This document shows positions 55,101-61,100 of a stretch of DNA of 64,000 nt, piece after piece; the first letter of the stretch is position 1; every line of letters begins with the position of its first letter. The notes under the pieces are model-generated. The model was not told the origin of the DNA. It ran no database searches and saw nothing but the letters and a program-made list of their open reading frames with translations. A program made the translations under genes and the position numbers. Origin of the DNA: Mytilisepta virgata (Eukaryota; Mollusca; Bivalvia; Mytilida; Mytilidae); assembly GCA_028015205.1 (NCBI GenBank), contig JAPWFG010000018.1, forward strand, positions 2,914,001 to 2,978,000. Reading direction: 5' to 3'.

Positions 55101-58100
55101 TTCAAAACGTACTTTAGAATTAAAATTTGAACAATCCTCTATATATAATTAAAATGAAATGATCTATCAGCGTCAACCCGTGTAATTACTTTTTCTGCAA
55201 ATTTGTTGATATGTAAATAATTACAAAGTTAACTTGAAGTAATATTAAGTATATTTGACTTTATATTTTGTATTTTCACTTGGTCAAAATGTTTGCAAAT
55301 ATACATTTATCCATACATATCTCTCCCAAATTATTCTAAAAACATTAAAATAAAATTTCAGTATTATATCCATATGTATGAATTATAAATTTGATTTGTT
55401 AAAGGTGTCAGCTCCTGTTGTGAAACGATTATAAATGTCTCAGAAATTAAGATACACCTGTTCTGCAGGTCATGAAACGATCAAATATTTTTTGAATACC
55501 AGCCTTTGTATCAGCGGTAGTCAGTTTAAAGGAAATCAAATCCAGTCATGTTCTGTCTTATCAGCATATGGTTACCTTACGTTTCAGGATTGGTTGACCA
55601 TGAAGTGTGCCTGTTATTAAACTGCATGTAGTCATATATTAATCAAATGAATAATTATAATCAAGTTTAGACATGTAAGCTTATAATTCTATTTTGAATA
55701 AATCAAGTAGCTCTAACACGTGAAATGCTGCGGTTATTATTTAGTATATGAAGGGTTGATAAGTTCATTAGAAAACCAATGCCCAAGGCCGAACATGTTG
55801 GAATAAATAACGATTTAAACAAATTAACAAAGGAGTAACATTAGAGAGTCGATACAAAAAAGAAAAAATGTATCAAAGGATATCTATAGCAGTTACTATG
55901 TTCTATTAACTCACAAAAGCACGAACTTTCCGACACATCTAATATCTTTTAAATACTGTCCGTTTATGTCAATATACATTTGAATTTGCAAAGTAAAAAC
56001 ATTTCCTTACACATGTTTGTTTTGTCAAGACAGACATTTCCCTGAAATGCGACTCACCATTTTAAATAATAAATTAAATATGTTAGACTATAAACAGGAT
56101 AATATTATATAATGGCTGTCAAAAGCCTTGTTTTGACTGCTTTATATTTAGTTTTAAGTCTTTTTATGATGCGTCGGATATTTATCGATTTTTATTTAAA
56201 TACCCTTTACAATGCCTCAATCATCAGACTGTAACACCTGTACCTTTAAATTTATCTCTTTATTGGATTCAGTTTAACGATTGTCACTGATAGACACACA
56301 TCTTTGTGTAGTGTGCTGCACATAGAGTGAATATCCTCATTCCTTCTATGGTAAGTTACAGTTTTACTTATTCATATAGTTAATATTAAACGGTGCTACA
56401 ACTGCCAGACATCATTCCGCTGAAATTTACATGTTTTATACTTTTTTCGCCGTTTTTACATACATTTATTGTACACGTGTTAATATTCAATTTGTTTACT
56501 GAATGCTAGTTTTATTATACGTACGAAATACTGTTTTTGGGTGCTTTACTATGCATGGTGTATTAGTATTACGTATTTTTGAGATGTAATGAGTGTATTA
56601 TGCTCGGAGTATATCTACGACAGTTTGTAAAATTGTTTACCGCACGGAAGTTAACATTTTACTGGTAAACTGCTTTGTGTAAACCGTAAATTCATAAGAA
56701 TTTAGTATGAGTAGTAAAATGTGCAACATACTTGTACACATTGTAGTAGTATATATGTGCAAACGCGCACGGAGTAGTAATTTTGTATGTAAATCAGTAT
56801 ATTAGTAGTATATGCGACACAGTCACGTTATTTGGTACTATTTTATGTACGGAGTGTATTACATACATGTATTTTGACATATTTGAACTGTTATGCAATT
56901 TACAGTTTGTCAGATGTTTTCAAAATAGTATCGTTATGAAATTGTCATATATTTCATAGGTCCCATAATGTACAGTATGACTTTGCAGTAGTATATATAC
57001 AGTGTAGTATGGCCTTGTAGTAGTATACGGTGTATTATGGCCTTGTAGTAGTATGCATTGTAGTACGGCAGTATTTTGTACAACAGTACCTTTACGTTAA
57101 CTCATGTTGGAGTGTGTCCAAGCTTACTTTGACTGTAACTGTATGGTGGACATAGCCTGTTGCATCTGAGTATACTCGTTTATTTACCTAATACCGTATG
57201 GTGGACTTGTTCGATTTTATAGCTGTAAAACTGATTTGAAACTTTAATGGTGGAATTTCCAGTGTTGGAGTTTGTCCGTCCGTCCGTTGTCCGTTTCTTT
57301 ACTGGAAGTACTTTAGATAATTTATATTGGTGAACATTGTTAAATTGTGTATATAGTTTATTAAATTTTGTTAAATTTTCAGTATTTCTTGAATTACTTA
57401 GTCTTATAAATAGCCATGACTCGGTTGTTCTTGACAATGGCGTTGATTTGTGTATGTAAACAAATAACAGTTGAGTGACCGCAAAAATCCCCGAGCCGTA
57501 AATAAAAAAAGAGTACATTTTTTTGTGCATATATCTAGGGGAAATTTATTGAAACTGTGAAGCTATGCAATTAATATACCGACAGCATGGACAGTTAATT
57601 AAAAATCTTTTTTAAATATAATTATGCCATCCTTGCTCGTGGGAATAAATAAAATGTAAAACCTTATTATTTCTAAAAATTCATGATCCAGATTTTAATT
57701 TATAGCTTTATTCTGATATATTAATTGCAGAAATTTAAAATTCAATTTGAAATGTGACTATTTTTAAGTAACAAGTTCGCTTAGCCCGGACGGCTTGTTA
57801 TTTTAAATGACATACACATTTCTTGCATGTTAGGTGTAATAAAGACGTTCATGGGAACTTTCTCTGTTAAGAATTAATTCAAAAAGGTACAAATTATATA
57901 TAATTAATTTGTAAATGAATTTCATTCAGGTTTCTAAAACCAACATATATTACTTTATTTAATTAGTTTGTGTTTATTATATAAGCATGTATCCTAAACA
58001 GGAGTAATTAAAAAATGCAAATCAAAACTATCATATCCGATGTCTTCTCATTTCTCTGCTGAATTGAAACATCATGGATTATTAAATTTACGCATCGAAT

Positions 58101-61100
58101 TTCTGGTGATACATGTAGGTATAAGATTTTGTGTATTTCTTAATATGTTTCATTTTCATAAACACCGGTATAAATATTTTGTATCAAATACATGAAATAT
58201 AATTTTATTATTTTCACAAAACGATCAGAAACATATTACGCCTTTAAAAGCCGACGCTTACAGACATAAAGGGTGATATTCTCTATTAGTTTACGGAGAA
58301 GTTCGAGAATAAAACATCAAAAAAGTATGTAACATAAATTATGATCTTGACGTTCTTAACCGATTAAACCAAAGATTTCCAGCTTGTTTTTTATTCTCAC
58401 CGAAAGGATCAGAATGATTTTGAAAAATGTCTAAATAAATCATTAACGGACGTTTTGAAATGATCAGATTTGATCTGAACTGAACCGATCTTGATTGGCT
58501 GCAAACGATCCTATCGTAGGAGTGATTTGAATATCTGGTTTTGGTTTTAATTGTTTTACCTCGCGAAAAATCAAGACAAATGAAAATGGACATGTTCCAT
58601 TGATGTTATCCCTTCCCCATACCGGATTTGACATGGGCAGCATGGTGGGTGTCTTGCATGAAGCAGAGACTGCTTACTCTTCTGGAGCACCAGGGTCTAC
58701 CACCGGTTATTTTTGGTGGGGCTATGTTGTTCATATGTTTTTAGTTTTTAATTGTAGTGCATGTATTGTTTAGGTCCTGTCTTCGTTGTTCTCCGGGGTT
58801 TGTCAGTTGTTTCGATTGTTCCCCCTTTGACTGTCTCTTTGGTATTTCTTGACTTTACTTAAGACGAATCAAGATTGAAACGGCCGGTCAAGATCAAAAT
58901 CGAGTCACTAGTGATGGCATCTTTACAATACTTAGGATGCCAAGAGGAATGGGTCTGGTAGAAGTATGCATCGGTTGGTTTGTAAAAGACAAAGGTTTTC
59001 ACTCGCTATAAGAGAATGTATATTTAACGGAGGGATGGTAAGATGAGAGGAAATCGAGAAAAGTCTGGAGTTCCATGCCAGAGTCATAGAACACACAGAC
59101 GATATTATCTACGTTATCTATGTATTTTTCTAATAGACGCGGAAAGGGTACATCAATTTTCGTGAACATCTTTTCCTCCAGGTACCCAACAAACACATAT
59201 GCAAAACTCGGTCCCAATGTTTTACTCATGGTCACCCTTCCCATCGCAACCTACTTACATCCTTGTTCACAGTACGAAAACCTAACCGGAGACCGCGGTA
59301 ATGGTGTCTGGGGAATGCCACACTCCCTGTACGCTAAAGACCCCTTCTGTATTTTTGGAAAAAAAGTGAAAGTTAATGGAAGGCTACAGAAGGCTGGCCC
59401 TACCCAACCATCCATCACTTTACTGTGGCAGATAAAATCAATTCCCCTTTTTGACCAACCACTATTGGAATTGTGTTTCATAAATTGTTTTCGTCCTGAA
59501 GAAGCACGGAATATTTGCCCCCTGTAGGTTAAACTAAAAATAAGTCAATCATATTACAGTTTCGATATGTGCTGTTTTAAACATTTTGTAGAATGCGATG
59601 TGAGTTATTTTGGTGAAAACTGTGAGAAAAAATGTGATGGCTGTATTGCTAATGAATGTGACCGCTGGGAAGGTGTTTGTGCTAATGGTACTTATTGTAA
59701 ACCCGGGTGGTTGTTGGAGGACAAATACCATAGCAGTAAGTAGCAATAATCCTATTAAACTGAGAATCTGAAAGTATCTGTTCAAGTCTTTTAAAGACAC
59801 AAACATCTCTATTCGCCATGCATTGTAAATTTTTACCATCTGTTGTGTGTATATTTGATTAATCTACATATACGCACTTCAAATCAGCTCTGGATTTTGA
59901 ATATCTTATTTGATAGATGGTTTAATTCAACTAATTTTTGTAACATGATCATTACTTAAATAGTTAAAATAAAAATAAAACCTGGACCGAAACTATCAAA
60001 TACAAGAGGTCATGTCACAATCTTCAGTGTAAGGTATGAATCCATTTAAACAAGTTGACAATGCAAGATATCCTATAGAAAACATTACTATAAATATAAC
60101 TAAACAACATTGAGATGCCTAACACAGCAGATTTATTCGAGTACAAGAAAAAAAAAGTTTGATAATTATAACACCCTGGAAAAAAATGAAAAGACAAAGG
60201 CATGTAAACGTAAAAAACAAGGGGTCAACGATATAATGATAATTAAGATATATAGTGTTTTGTGCAATTTATAAGGTTATTGATAGTTTTCCAAAATAGC
60301 CAAATGTTAAAAGATTCAACAATGACATCCTGACTGTACCAATATTTAATCAGTAGTATATAAAGCGTCATTTTGATTTTTTTCTAGTGTTATTGAGAAC
60401 ATTGCTATCGAGGTCGATGGAGTACGGTACAAACTTTATTTTGTGTTTTCGGTTTTATTCCTTTTCTTCCCAAAAACATAGACATATCAGATTTGTTGTC
60501 AGTAGTTCAATATTTATCAAATAAATCACAAACATATTCTCAACCTGATTTGTCTGAACACTACATTGTTTGTATCAAATATGCCCTTTTCGTCCCTTTC
60601 GGACAGATACAGGTCTCTGATTATCAAAGTTTAAAAATTGATCTATGAAATTTCCCCTAAAATTAACAATGATTTGATAGAGAGCATCAAATAAACATGT
60701 TCTATAAAATAGGACTGCTTACGTCAAAAAATTAGCAAATACATTTCTAATGTGCTATAGTTTGATTTGGTTGTACTGCTCGTAGTTAAATATAATGCTA
60801 CATCTACGTGTGGGCGAAGAGTCGTTGATTACACATATTTTGAATATAAACATGTATTCAGAAACAACATATCCGAATTTAAAATCTAAATAAAAAAAAC
60901 TCAGTACTAGATTACATGGCAAACGAGAATTTTCTAATTTTATTTGTATGTGCAGCATATTGTGTTTATATTTCTCAATTAATACGAAGAGTCGTTGATT
61001 AAAAAAAAACTCAGTACTAGATTACATGGCAAACGAGAATTTTCTAATTTTATTTGTATGTGCAGCATATTGTGTTTATATTTCTCAATTAATACGATAT

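Noticed and set aside
55435..55620. Possible IL-17-like or chemokine-like cysteine pattern
   Set aside because: The cysteine spacing does not fit the IL-17 or chemokine consensus; left unassigned.
59120..59527. 135-codon plus-strand open frame, the longest in the window
   Set aside because: Its left half is antisense to recognisable Penelope-like RT motifs on the minus strand; no protein motif was seen in the plus-strand translation.
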